The notes under the pieces are model-generated. The model saw nothing but the letters and a program-made list of their open reading frames with translations, was not told the origin of the DNA and searched no databases. The position numbers were made by a program, and so were the translations under genes. A stretch of DNA of 64,000 nucleotides. It comes from Isoetes taiwanensis (taxonomy: Eukaryota > Streptophyta > Lycopodiopsida > Isoetales > Isoetaceae). Below, in pieces: positions 49,138 through 60,228 of this stretch (position 1 is its first letter; every line of letters begins with the position of its first letter). The stretch lies in contig JAJEKV010000013.1 in assembly GCA_021234155.1 (NCBI GenBank), positions 4,214,028-4,278,027 on the forward strand, given 5' to 3'.

Positions 49138-52100
49138 AAAATGATGATGTCCTCAGCATCAGGACTACTGTTGTTGCAGGGCAGCACATCATGATCCTCG
49201 CTTAGGAGTGTTAAAAGTGAACAGTGAAAGTTTGTGGAAGTGTCACTGTTTCATCCGTGGTGACGAGCTCACACTCTATCTATGTTAGAAAGCATTCTTT
49301 CTATAGATACAGGTAACTGATTATATATTAAAGACAGGTATAAATATAAAGAACTTCCATTTGTTGTTATATTATAATACAGAGTTGTTAACCTCGCACT
49401 GATTAATAGAAAGTCATTCTAATCATATTAACTTTTGTGTGTATATGTATTATATTCTCCCTTCACTTTACAATTTCGTTTTCCTATTTTGGTACAATTT
49501 TAACAACTCATATATTGCTATTGTGAGTGTTTAGATGCCTCGACATTTATAGTTACCCTTTAATAGAATTATATATTGTATGGGTATATTCCATTTTGAC
49601 CTATATAACGTTAACGTTATCTAAGTCTCGTTATTCCCTTAGGAGTTTGTGTAAGACATACATACTTATCCCCTTCTATTATATTTGATTATGTGTTTAA
49701 TAACTTGTCGATTATCTTTAATGTTTCCACAATCACACTTTTCTATCTTTAGCATAGATTGCGGTCACATGAGGACACATATTAATTCATTGGTTATGTT
49801 TGTACATTTACCGGGCGACGTCCCGATATTCTTATATTTGAATTACTTATTTATTTTATTGTTATTTTCATAAATTTATCACACATACAGTGCAAAGTGC
49901 GGACTGGACGATACATTCAACGTAATTGGTACGCCCGGTGGCCGCTATCGGGCAGTGCTATGGCTATGCAATCGTCCTCAGATCACAAGGCCGATTCGCG
50001 ACTATGGTGTTCACGGCGGGAAGCATCGAAACCATGCGTGGTCTGCATACGAGCACGTTAGATGATGATAACCGAGGAGGTCGGGCTCCTACTTGAAGTA
50101 GAAGTCTTTGAATGTTGGGAATAAGGAGTGTTAAGATACCCCTAATTTGGATGGATACGAGAAAACCGGTATGACGATGTTTGGTATCTAAGTGAAATCT
50201 TTGGACCTAAAATTACGAGGATTGATGTATGATGCGGCATCTAGGTTGCTATTTAATGTAGAAGGAGGCTGGATATAGCACGATATATCTAGTGGAGAAG
50301 TGGTTTATGATTATCTACTATAGACCATGTTAAGGAGGTACTATGCCAAGGTGGAAACTGGATTATAAGTACCCAGCTCCTGAGAGGGAAAACACTTTAA
50401 AAGTGTAGGTTTGATTCGTGGAACGGTAGAGAATAATGTGTATGAGGATGTTGATCCATAAATTATGGATTATAAAATTACACATATATTGTGTTTGGTA
50501 AAGAGATTGATGTTCCTGAGGTGTGAAACAAAGACGCAAGATTATAGACGACTAAGAAGACCACGTAGGCACGTGAATACACTTAATAACGTTGGTCAAA
50601 TGCATGATCCTTATGCAGGGTGAAAATTAAAGAAATGGCCAGATCCTATGTCGGCCGGGGGTATGTAGACGTCGGATAAAAGACTGGACAATAGTGTGGA
50701 ACGTAGTTTTCCCACAAGGTGAAGAGAGCTGAGGTCGAATCGACGAAGCGGGAATAAGCATTGTAAGACTGCTGGAATGGAAGACGAGAATTGCTAGCAA
50801 AGGGTGCAACCGTCTGAAAGCTACAAAGTATGTTGGAGCTCTGGCGAAGCTTATTCTATGAAGGAAAGTTGACGTTGAACTAATGATACATTAGGAAGGC
50901 AAGTAATGTACCCACATGACAAGTGGGAGACAAGGGGTGCTTGAAAGTTGTTGTAAACAATGTTTCAAATATAGAGAGTTTGGAGGGACACTTTGAAGAG
51001 ACCAAAGCCTGGAATATGAAGAAGGGAGGCATCCAATGAACATCTCGCCAAGGAGGATGTGCTCTAGATTTGGTATCGTGTGTGCATCCCGAGGAGTAGT
51101 TCCGCGTTGGTAGATGTGTATTAGGACCATTTACTAGGAACATAACTAGAAAAAGATAGGGTATATACTAGAACTTTTAGTTCACATATATGAATACGGA
51201 GGTAATGAAGATAAGAATTCCTATAGTAGACATCAAGTATGGCCACTAGGAACTTAGGGTGGCATGTGCCCCTATGGAATTTATGACTAGAGCGTGAGGA
51301 CCAAGGCAACCTAAGGATAGAGAGTCTAGAAGGTGTGGTGTGAAATCCACAGCATATATAGGAGAAGCATCTAGGGCTACGTCAACGAATCATATATGAG
51401 TCAAGAGTTAGGGTTGGTGCACACATGTTACTATATCTCATAATAACAACGTAGTGGTTCTGGCTGTAGGAAGGATTTAGTAGTATTACATACTACACTA
51501 GCGAGGATATCAAGGATGTCGATTGTGACATCCAGATGTATGTCATATTAAAAAGAGAATAGAATATTCGTACAAAGGCGAGGGAAATATTACTTGACAA
51601 GGTTTATGAAGGAGCATAATGATATGCTTATATACTAGATATTGGGTTAGGTATGCTTTACCAGGAGATAAGCATTCAAGTTATCCGAATGGTTAGAGTT
51701 GATTATCTTAGATATGCTCGCGACTAAGGAAGACGAAAAAGTTTAAATGAGTGAGAATAGCTAGAGTAAGTCTAGCATATACGGTGATGTTACGTTCAAA
51801 AACATCCCGAGGATGGTTGGAACGGTATTGGAATAACCGATAATGAGAGCTTAACTACTCAAAGGTTCTAGATACCAATGTATTAGTTCAACGTTATAAG
51901 CTAAGAGCATTTATTTGGTTTTGGGAATGAAAAGATATATAAGAATATCGGCCCCCGATGGAAGATAAGAAGGAGTAACGATGACTTTGGCGATTATACC
52001 TTTAGGGGTAACCAAGAAGAGGGCAAAGACATAGGAATTCCAAGTCCCGATAAAATCAAGACGAGGTGTATTGATCAGAACGGTTGTGGTTATATAGACC

Positions 52101-52405
52101 AGTAGTCCATATAATCGAAGAGTTACCCTACACGCGGTGAACAATTCTAGGTACAGAAGTAGAAGCTGGAGGATCCGTTTCCTTGCGGCATAGACCCGTT
52201 AGAGATTATGACTTCGAAACTCTTAAGAGGGTAAGGAATTGGATAATCATATGGCGCATTAACTAAGATTGAAACATTGGATTTTCCTATTAGAAGACCA
52301 GGGGGTTTTAGTGCCTCCGCTTCATTATGAGGGAGCCAAAGACGACAACATTCAAAGGGATCAAAAGTTGAGGTTGACATGCTAACTTAAGATAACTAGG
52401 TTAGG
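49138..52405. other. Retrotransposon interior, left part; no coding signal
   Basis: 49300-49880 is T-rich on the + strand, while 50000-52400 is A/G-rich with many stops. The longest frames (for example minus 50880-51143, 87 codons) match no retrotransposon protein I know. Confidence 0.5.
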
Positions 52406-52672
52406 TGTGACAAAACATGGCTTAAAACATAAATTAACCGAAGGAACCTTTAGAAAAGGCCTTTGGACCGTGGTAGAAACCTTTGGAACTATGGCATAAT
52501 CCCATGGGAAAATTATAGTTTATGTACGGGGTTAAAGTACCATAAGTTTAAATTCATCCCTTTTAGGTCAACCCCTTAGGTTAAGATACTCCATGGTGGC
52601 GTACCTTTATTGGGTGACGTGTCAGCTTATTTATACATATACCATATAAATACATGGAACGTCACATTCACC
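52406..52672 (-). repeat. Second LTR-like end inside the retrotransposon (267 bp)
   Basis: The stretch runs from TGTGAC to GGAACGTCACA and is followed by TTCACCCCCTCTTAGG and ATGTCCTCGAAG, the same arrangement as the end of the left LTR and its adjoining polypurine tract at 49113-49155. This suggests a related shorter LTR nested in, or recombined with, the large element. No second copy was found. Confidence 0.5.
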
Positions 52673-55157
52673 CCCTCTTAGGAAAATAATAATGTCCTCG
52701 AAGATTGGGGTTAGTTAAACAAATGACCGGTTAATCGAAAACGCAATAGAAGGAAGTATCCTTAAACCTTCTTATGATAAGTATGTTAAATGCACCTTGG
52801 TGCTTAAACTCGCTATGCAGATCCATACATGGGCAAGTCACGCATCGCCATCGGCCCGCATATGTGAATACATCAGCATGTACAAGTCCAGCGTAGAGTT
52901 GGCCCCCGCCCATTTGGGAAGTAGGTGGTACGACACATCATAAGAACTACAAAGGTTACATTTCAGCTAAGTTAGAGCAGATCTCTAGCAGTGTGGGATG
53001 AGGATATATGTTTGTTATGTACATAGCATGGACACATACGATAAACATGCTGGAGAGGTAATCTAGGTGGTGACACTAGGAGAGAAAGACGAGCGTATCC
53101 TAAAGTTACTGATGGAGGGTCCGAGATACGTTCAAATGTGCAAAGGATGATCAATCCGTTGCATGCTAGGGTATGATGTGGTAGTTTGCACTTGAAGTAA
53201 ATGTCAACGGCCAATAGAATAAAGCTTAAGGTAGTGGGGTTGAGTAGTACAATAGTACAATTCCAGGATAGGTATCAAATAGGAGTTACATGCTAGAAGC
53301 CAAAAAGGTGTCTTGAATAGACACGTAAAACTAGCTTTCCCACATGATCCATACCGGATCAAAGAGGAGGTGACGCCATGGGTTTCATGGAGGTCTCGAA
53401 CATGGATACAAGTCCGTGTTGTCTCAACATAGATAATTGTAGAAAGGCTCACAAAGTACAAGGCAAGCACCTTGTAATTCACGATTTATCTGAAGGCTCA
53501 CCCTCTTAGGCTATGACTATGGCTTAAATGCGGATGTCAAGTCATTTGGAATGCCGAACAAAGAGTATGACATCATGCGAGAGAAATGTAATGAGTAACA
53601 TTTCCAGGATGTAGGATAATATTGGATTATAACCTCCAATGATAGGTAGGTTTACAACATAAGGATAGATAGATAGATAGTATAATAGCGGCTTAGAAGC
53701 CACAAGACGGTTAACGAATACGTAAAGGAGTAATTGGATTGGTGACTCTACTAAATATTGATCACAACTAAAGGATGATTTGTATACGATGTGGCAGACG
53801 TAAGGGCCAGAATACTGAAAATCGGCCATAGTCGTAGAAAACATGTTGACGAAATAAAGGACTCTGATGCATGATATTTAGCAATCTGGATAGAAAGGTT
53901 ATTACCTAACATGAAGGGTGGTCATTGCTAATATACAAAGGTAGATTTGCGGCTTGAAAGGCAGCAAGAGCTGAAAAACTCCTTAAAGATTTGGTGCATG
54001 GCTTAGGGAAGAAGACTTCCATGTCCTAAGACAAGATGGTGAATTGAATTCACCAAGGACATTTTTAATAAATAGATAGATAGGTAGATAGCATTTATAT
54101 GTCATGCCACATTGGCGGCGCCCCCGAGGACATATGATGGACCCCGGAGACTTGAACACAATATCTCCGAATAGAGGAGGCCTACCTTGGGGGTCTTTTG
54201 GGTGGTATATGTCCCTTTGGGACATTCACATAACCCTTGGAATACGTAAGTTCATTTGTGGAACTTAACGCCATTTGGGGATTAAAGGAATGGTTGGAAA
54301 TACTTTTCCCCAACCATATTTGGATACCCTAGAAGGAGGTGAGTAATCAACAAAGGGTTGGGTGGCATTGGATTGTCTGGGAGAACAACTCTAAAAAAAA
54401 AGTTAGATTGTTGTCACTTTGACAAAGCGTGGTGCGGATAACTACTCATAGCCATGTAGGCGGTGAAGTTTGGCACAAAATGATACCAAGGTTTGTACCC
54501 AACAAAAGGACTCATTACGTATTTTAGTATGTGCCATGATCTAGGGAAGTGATCCGTAAAAGGAACAAGACCAATGAGAAGGAATATTGAAGGGTGGTAG
54601 GATCAAAGGAATCCAAACCGATGGTCTAGAGGGGTCTTTGCATGGCAGTCCCTAGTCGGTTGGACGACAAAGAGATCCTTTCTCACGGGAACCGAGACGA
54701 GTCAAGGTTTAGACACTAGAGTGAGGCAACGTTAATTAGAATTATGTTTATAAAACATTACTTATATAACGCCGAATAAGGTCTAATATAAAGCATATGA
54801 ATGTAGTATGGATTGAATCATGGCAAGGGTCAAGAAACGCGGTTATCAAGGCATCTGCCAAAGGACAATAATAATTAAAGTTATGGATCGAGGAACGCCG
54901 ATAACTGGGCATTATTATCGTCGCCTAAAGAATATCCAAGGATATAACACATGCTGCTATTCTAGAGAGTTGCCCTGTCGTTAATTAAATTCCGGAATTA
55001 GTCCCACCAAGTGAGTTGATGTTATCATAACAAGTTGGCCGGACTTGCTAGATTACGTCGTGTCATTTGGTCGGTTTATTCCTAGGGGATACTAGCTTTA
55101 TATATGGTTAACAGTTATCCGGTTGACTATGGCAGAGAAAGGTCGACTCCCGTGGCC
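52673..55157. other. Retrotransposon interior, right part; no coding signal
   Basis: The longest frame is 100 codons on the minus strand at 53542-53844. No RT, integrase or zinc-knuckle motif is visible. Short ATAG runs occur at about 53665-53682 and 54070-54090. Confidence 0.5.
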
Positions 55158-55238
55158 ATGGCGAGAGAGCTTGCTCCGGCGGCTATGGCGAGAGAGCTTG
55201 CTCCGGCGGCTATGGCGAGAGAGCTTGCCCTGGCGGAG
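55158..55238 (+). repeat. Three tandem 27-bp units
   Basis: Units start at 55158, 55185 and 55212. Each contains ATGGCGAGAGAGCTTGC, and the third is slightly diverged. They lie in the retrotransposon interior near the primer site. The repeat keeps a frame open, but nothing else supports a protein. Confidence 0.85.
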
Positions 55239-55337
55239 TTGCTACCTCCACTTCGTGGGTTTACCAAAGGCACGGCTCTAATTTTAAAATATAGATGCAT
55301 TATAAATATTAGAAAAAGGGTTATATCCCTTCAAGAA

Positions 55338-55566
55338 AGAAGTTGGCTTATTGGTGAAGGTGTTGGTTTGGGTGCAGAAGGTCAGGGGTTCAAGACCCCA
55401 TAGTACCCTTTTATATAAAAGTTGCTATGCAGAGAAATAGAGTACTATATGTGTATAAGAAATATGTGAAACACATATGTTACATTCAAGAGAGAGTTTG
55501 GTGTGGTGGTAGGCACCTAGGTTTGGAGTTCAGAGGTCATGGGTTCAAATCTGGGTTGAGGCGCCA
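55338..55566 (+). repeat. Two tRNA-like segments with B-box sequences (possible SINE remnants)
   Basis: GGTTCAAGACC at 55387-55397 and GGTTCAAATCT at 55542-55552 resemble the pol III B box GGTTCGANTCC. The second is preceded by TGGTGTGGTGGTAGGC (about 55498-55513), an A-box-like start. Each is followed by an AT-rich tail. Neither folds into an obvious complete tRNA. Confidence 0.4.
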
Positions 55567-55920
55567 TAAAATATGTATATAAGAAAAATAATAAAATTTT
55601 TATACGGCGGAAAATACAGCGTTTTATACTCGGGCGGGCGACAAAGATTATACGCTGCGTTTCTACCGGCGTCGTGAGTCGATCAAAAAGCAAGCCCGAG
55701 TTGACTTTCGGGGCCCCTCCTTGACCATTTTTCGCCGCCTAACGATCGTCCTAGGGTATTTGGGGAATGCCCGATCCAATGGAGCCATTTCGCCTTCATC
55801 CCAGCTACCTACAAAAGGTTATAGCCCCTCCAAACTTGGGTCCTCCAAATTTCTAACTTCTTTAAACCTAACCGACGAGCTACGAAGTTAGAGTTTGGCG
55901 CTGCTATGATTACGGTCAAC

Positions 55921-55941
55921 CGTAATCATGGCTCGATACAT
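55921..55941 (-). other. Degenerate primer-binding site
   Basis: Directly inside the 5' LTR on the minus strand, TGTATCGAGCCATG lines up with the plant initiator Met-tRNA site TGGTATCAGAGCCATG with two single-base gaps. Confidence 0.6.
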
Positions 55942-57692
55942 CAGGACGCTCCTCGAATATATACGACACCCACCAGATACATACGGGGACTTTTCCCCTC
56001 CCATGGCAAACCAACTTGCCATGAGCGAGGCCTCCGTCTATTACGGGCCATCTATGAAATGATGCCCAAAAGAAGGACACGAAGGGTCATTCGCCCACGC
56101 CTTCAATGGGACTCCTACGTCCGGAAGCATGAATACAAGGGTTAGCACTAAAGATAAATCATATATAAATAACCACCCACGAAGGGTGGCGCATCCATCC
56201 AAATACCAACGGCATAGAATATGCATCTAACCTAAGAAAACACCCAAACCCGAGTGTTCTACCCGGCTCGGACTCCAATGAGGATCGACCGACGGCCGGG
56301 CCTCAAGAGATCAGCAGACCGAAGTCTTGGCATGGCGTTAGGCTGGCATAGAACATCGGCTAGGGTTGTCCACTCCATCCGCCCCTCCCTGTGCACACTT
56401 TGCGGATGGGTCAATTCATGCTATGGCTTTGCTATAGCCTTCCCGGGAGACGCAGGTTCTAGGGATCACCCTTTTTGAGCCTACTCCGGGTTCATGGCCT
56501 TTGGTCCGATGAGGCAGGTGGGAAGCGTCCCCTTCGAATCACAAGTGGTTCCATGGGTGAGCTAGAGAGAATACGTGCCGCATCAGCTGACCCCCGCATC
56601 CGTGCCGACTTACTCACCCTAAATCTACTCAAAGTGCAAGGTGCTCCATACCGGATCACACCTCTACACCGGGGAGTGTCGGACCCATACCCGCCCCCTA
56701 CGCGGCAGGGCTATCGTGCCTAGCCCCATCAGAGGAGTCTCAGGAGCCTTGTATGCTCGTGCAAGACCCCACCCCTCATGTCACCACTGTGTTCCTTGTC
56801 TGGTGCTAAGCCAGACCATAGCATCTAGGACCCGGTGGGCTCTTGTGCACAGGCCGCAATATTGGGAATTACAGGGTTTTATCTAGGAACATACTAACGT
56901 ATATGAGTTCAGAGGTCTCTACCCCGCCCTTATTTCCCCCATTTCCAGAGTGATACCATACAAAGAACTATCAATCCATCCTTTTTAGGAACCAAACCAG
57001 AATCAGAATATAAAGAGAACTTACCTTTACAATCAAGGGTTAGTTCCTACCATTAAAACACAGAGAGAACAGACAGAACATCACAACAAGTGCCCAACAG
57101 GGGCGCTACCCTAGAATTCACAACTAAACTACTACCAACCAGTGTTTCGGCTGGACCCGTTATCGTGGGGTGCTTCCATAGTGCTGTACGAAGGGTGGCA
57201 GCAACAGCTAGGGGTTGTTTAGTGATTTTGGTGAGGTCAGCAACAGTCCTTGGGCGCTCAGCTGCTCCTTGGGCGCTCAGCAACAGTCCTTTCCACCAGC
57301 TGCTCCTTGGGCGCCAAGCAGCGATCCTTGGGCGCTCGGCTGCTCCTTGGGCTCACGGTTGCTCCTTAGGCGCCCCCAGCTCCTCTCCTCCATCTCCAGC
57401 TGCTCCTAATTCGAATTGGGGCACAAAAGCCCTAATTTGGGTGTCCAAAATGGAAACCATGCCTTGCCCAATCGATTTGGGCCAAGTGGCACCCCCTTGT
57501 TGGTGCTAATTAACTAATTTAGCTTAATTAGGGTAATTAGGCTATATACTTTATAATTATCCACAATGGATTTATTAACATAGCTAAATAACACCATTGT
57601 GGTCGACGCCCACTTAGCCAATTACCCCCTTATGTCCTAGTGACGTGTCCCGGCGTGCATACGTATACCGTATGAATGCCTGGAACGTCACA
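55942..57692 (-). repeat. Right (5') LTR, 1751 bp
   Basis: It matches the left LTR with many small indels, mainly in CG-rich stretches. Its first three bases differ from the canonical TGT end. At about 57236-57385 a unit containing CTCCTTGGGCGCTC is repeated several times, giving a variable-number minisatellite between the two LTRs. Confidence 0.9.
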
Positions 57693-57697
57693 GACAT

Positions 57698-58187
57698 TAT
57701 ACAGGTACCCAGTACCCAGTCCTGGCTACCTTTTTAGGTACCTTTTTAGTCACTAAATAATACTTTTTAAGGGATACCCTAACATGCTTTTACCCAAACC
57801 TTCAGTTTCTTCATGGCATCAGGTCAACTTTTTCACGTTGGTTTCCACAGCATATGTTCTCTTGTTTGTTGCATCTGATTGGAGCAATTGAGCAGATCAT
57901 AAATTCATCTGGTTGGAGCAGTTGAGCAGGTTAAACTTGCTTTGGCCAGGTACTCTTATAAGGTTTCACCTAGTACTATGACATGTCTGCTTGAATGTCT
58001 GCTTGACTCTTATACATAGCATGCTGCTTGAATAAATAGACAACGGAATCTAACATATCCCAAATTCTTATTTTAGTTCATGATGTGCATTAGATATCCT
58101 CAAGCAAATCATACACTATTGCACTAAATACGAAAAAAGAGTAGACATATTCTGTCAATTGGAAGACATAGAGTTTTAAGAGAAAAC
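57698..58187. other. No gene recognised, between LTR element and formamidase exon
   Basis: A short duplication of TTGGAGCA(A/G)TTGAGCAG lies at 57879-57931. Confidence 0.5.
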
Positions 58188-58375
58188 CCGTCCTAGCAAG
58201 GCACCCTTTTGTTCAGGAAAATTTGCAAGAGGACGTGTATGCAGAAACTGGAGAGATGAAATATTTTCCTTGCTTTCTACAAGTGCTTTCTCACAAGTAT
58301 TCCATATTTTTAATAACTCTGCTGAAGGCACAGTACCAATAAGACCTGGGTATATAAGTCCTGTGAAACGGACAC
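58188..58375 (-). pseudogene. Isolated exon of a plant formamidase/acetamidase
   Basis: The minus-strand segment, entered from TTTTGCAG and left at CGG|GTTTTC, reads GVRFTGLIYPGLIGTVPSAE, then LLKIWNTCEKALVE and LHTRPLANFPEQKGALLGR. This matches the central part of plant formamidase (acetamidase/formamidase family, release of ammonia from formamide), where GVRFAGLTHPGLIGTAPS and RPLANLP are conserved. The exon is open and undamaged, but I find no neighbouring exons in the 480 bases down to the LTR element at 57692 or in the 1 kb on the other side. It is a relic or captured exon; a gene with very long introns cannot be excluded. Confidence 0.8.
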
Positions 58376-59020
58376 CTGCAAAACAATTAAGTCTGCTGCT
58401 AAGAAGAAGACCACCTTCTCTAAGCTTCCTTGAAACCTTTCAAAACCCCACTTCAAAAACATTGGCTTTAGATTGAACTTTGAAAACTACAATGAAGCTA
58501 TTCAAAATTTCTGACATTCCCAAGCACTTGAAGCAGCAGCAGACTTATGTTTGTTCACTTATTAAAGGACCTACTTTAGGGACGAAATCTTGCCTGCTTC
58601 TCTAAAAGCACTATCTATCTACTGTCTTTTTGTTTCATTTTGGGCTGGATTTTGGTGTTTTTTACTAGGTTCTTGCCACATTGTTGTTCTCGATTCTTGG
58701 TTGTAGAGGATTTTTGCACAAATTCAGTAGTTAGAAAAATGTCGCACAAATTCTCTAGATCCAGGATCAAATGCTGCCACTTTGCTTTGATTTGACTTTG
58801 GCTAGGTTTTCAAGCTGGTTTGGTTTTCCTCATCAATCCAGAATGTACCTTATTGCCGAATAATTTGCAAATGATAGGATGACGTCTGCCAACTGGATTG
58901 GACCAACGTAATTTTAACATGCTTGCTCACAAATATTGTGCTGCAGCCAAGTGAAAGCTTAAGTCTGTTATGTTGGCTCAACATTTGAAAGCTACTGGAT
59001 ATGCTGGGTACGAAAAGGTC

Positions 59021-59050
59021 AGTAGAATACTTTCTGGAAAGTATTCTACT
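59021..59050. repeat. Perfect 14-bp inverted repeat with 2-base loop
   Basis: AGTAGAATACTTTC and its exact complement GAAAGTATTCTACT are separated by TG. Confidence 0.95.
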
Positions 59051-59338
59051 CTTCTATATGCTTCGGCTCCGGTAAAGCTCACTGTTTTACGTATAAGTTG
59101 CTGTTAAGAATTTTTTTGTATGTCCTGAAATGGGCCCCATGTAGCAGGTCCGTCCACATTCATATTATGCTGTCAACATTATTAAACAGTGCATATGACT
59201 GATTGCCTCTCTTGATTTCAACATTTATGACTGATGTCTCTTCAACATTTGCTAGTAGAAGAGGTGAAGATCTTCTATACATTTGGGATTTTAAGGATAT
59301 GTAAGTTTGTTGTACATTAATCCTGCTTTTATTTTCAG

Positions 59339-59437
59339 GTAACCATGCTGTGGGCTCTTGTTGGTGCTTTGATTCCTACAATGCAAAGGGGAAACGAGAC
59401 TGCAGGGAGTTCGCACATAGCACTTAATACCGTCAAT
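59339..59437 (+). other. 33-codon exon-like segment upstream of the listerin fragment
   Basis: It is bounded by ATTTTCAG and AAT|GTAATT and is open in one frame, reading TMLWALVGALIPTMQRGNET. Position and strand suggest it may be another exon of the listerin-like relic; I cannot confirm this. Confidence 0.35.
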
Positions 59438-59845
59438 GTAATTGTCTTTATTTGACAGATACCTCTAGTAAATTGGTTGTTGTTGAAGGAATGTGAGCTT
59501 CTTAAATAGCAGCCTTATGCAATCATTGCTCAAGTTAAGGAATGTTTTTGTCAATTCCACGTTACATGAACCTTATTATCTATTACCAAGTGTGAATGAT
59601 GCGTTACTGGTGTCAAATAACACAATGTGAATGCACAGATTTTAGTACTTTGCACTCTACAGCTTTTGTGAAAAAAATGGAAATCTTTCTGGAAACAAGA
59701 CAATTATATGGGAATAAAAATTTAAGTGTTGTGTCTCTTATATGTTGTTCGCTGGCTTGGTAAATTCTTCAGTTGATAACAAGAAAATGCTTACCATGTG
59801 GTTTAATCCTCTTACAAGGGCAGTGAATCCTTCCCAACCTATGCA

Positions 59846-60062
59846 ATGCTGGTTGTAGTTCTTCCATTTGCTGTGGAAGGCCTATGCAATGCTGGTGAGG
59901 AAGAATTGCCTGTGGTTGCTGGAGCCATTTATCAGTTACTACTTAGAGTTCTTCCAGCATGTGCACGAGTTGGTTTCACTGGTTTGAGGGACCATTTTGC
60001 TGTTGTTGAAATTAAGGCCTATACAGGCCAGTATTGCAGTCCTGCTAATGAGTTTATTGCTG
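59846..60062 (+). pseudogene. Listerin-like (LTN1) C-terminal fragment
   Basis: The frame reads AGAIYQLLLRVLPACARV, then GFTGLRDHFAVVEIKAYTGQ and YCSPANEF. This fits the stretch of plant listerin before its RWD and RING domains (pattern LRxLPAYVRxWFxxLRDR...SFTxxWCSP...NEL). Listerin is the ribosome quality-control E3 ligase that marks stalled nascent chains. The invariant Trp of WF is Gly here (VGFTG), and no RWD or RING sequence follows, so this is a truncated relic or one isolated exon. CCTATGCAATGCTGGT is duplicated at 59839-59854 and 59881-59896, distorting the 5' end. Confidence 0.62.
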
Positions 60063-60072
60063 TCATGTTTGC

Positions 60073-60228
60073 TGTGTGCCTCAAAATTTTTAACTTTCAA
60101 GAAGACGAGGCACGATATGGAAATGTATATGAATATAATAATATTTTTTTTTATCACTATGTGCCTCAAATTTCTTAACTTTCAGAGAAGATGAGGCACA
60201 ATATGGAAATGTATATAATTATATAATG
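60073..60228 (+). repeat. 88-bp tandem duplication with GTGCCTC/GAGGCAC arms
   Basis: Both copies run from GTGCCTCAAA to GAGGCAC(G/A)ATATGGAAATG. The opposed GTGCCTC and GAGGCAC would allow a hairpin in each. It directly follows the listerin-like fragment. Confidence 0.85.

Larger units (their letters stand above)
47385..57692 (-). mobile_element. 10.3-kb LTR retrotransposon on the minus strand, no recognisable gag-pol
   Basis: Two direct repeats (47385-49123 and 55942-57692) flank an internal region. Outer ends are TGTGACG and CGTCACA, and both are flanked by the 5-bp target-site duplication GACAT (47380-47384 and 57693-57697). On the minus strand a polypurine tract (AAGGTGGGGAGAA, 49124-49136) abuts the left LTR, and a tract at 55921-55941 (TGTATCGAGCCATG) resembles a primer site for initiator Met-tRNA with two bases missing, so the left LTR is the 3' LTR. 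I find no reverse-transcriptase, integrase or protease motif in the 6.8-kb interior; frames do not exceed about 100 codons. It is a decayed or non-autonomous element. Confidence 0.9.

Noticed and set aside
55104-55403. 99-codon frame with MARELAPAA repeats
   Set aside because: Created by a 27-bp minisatellite next to a tRNA-like segment; no other support.
57090-57509. 139-codon frame in the right LTR (and its shorter twin at 48534) as a gene
   Set aside because: It lies in LTR sequence, differs by frameshifts between the LTRs and contains a minisatellite.
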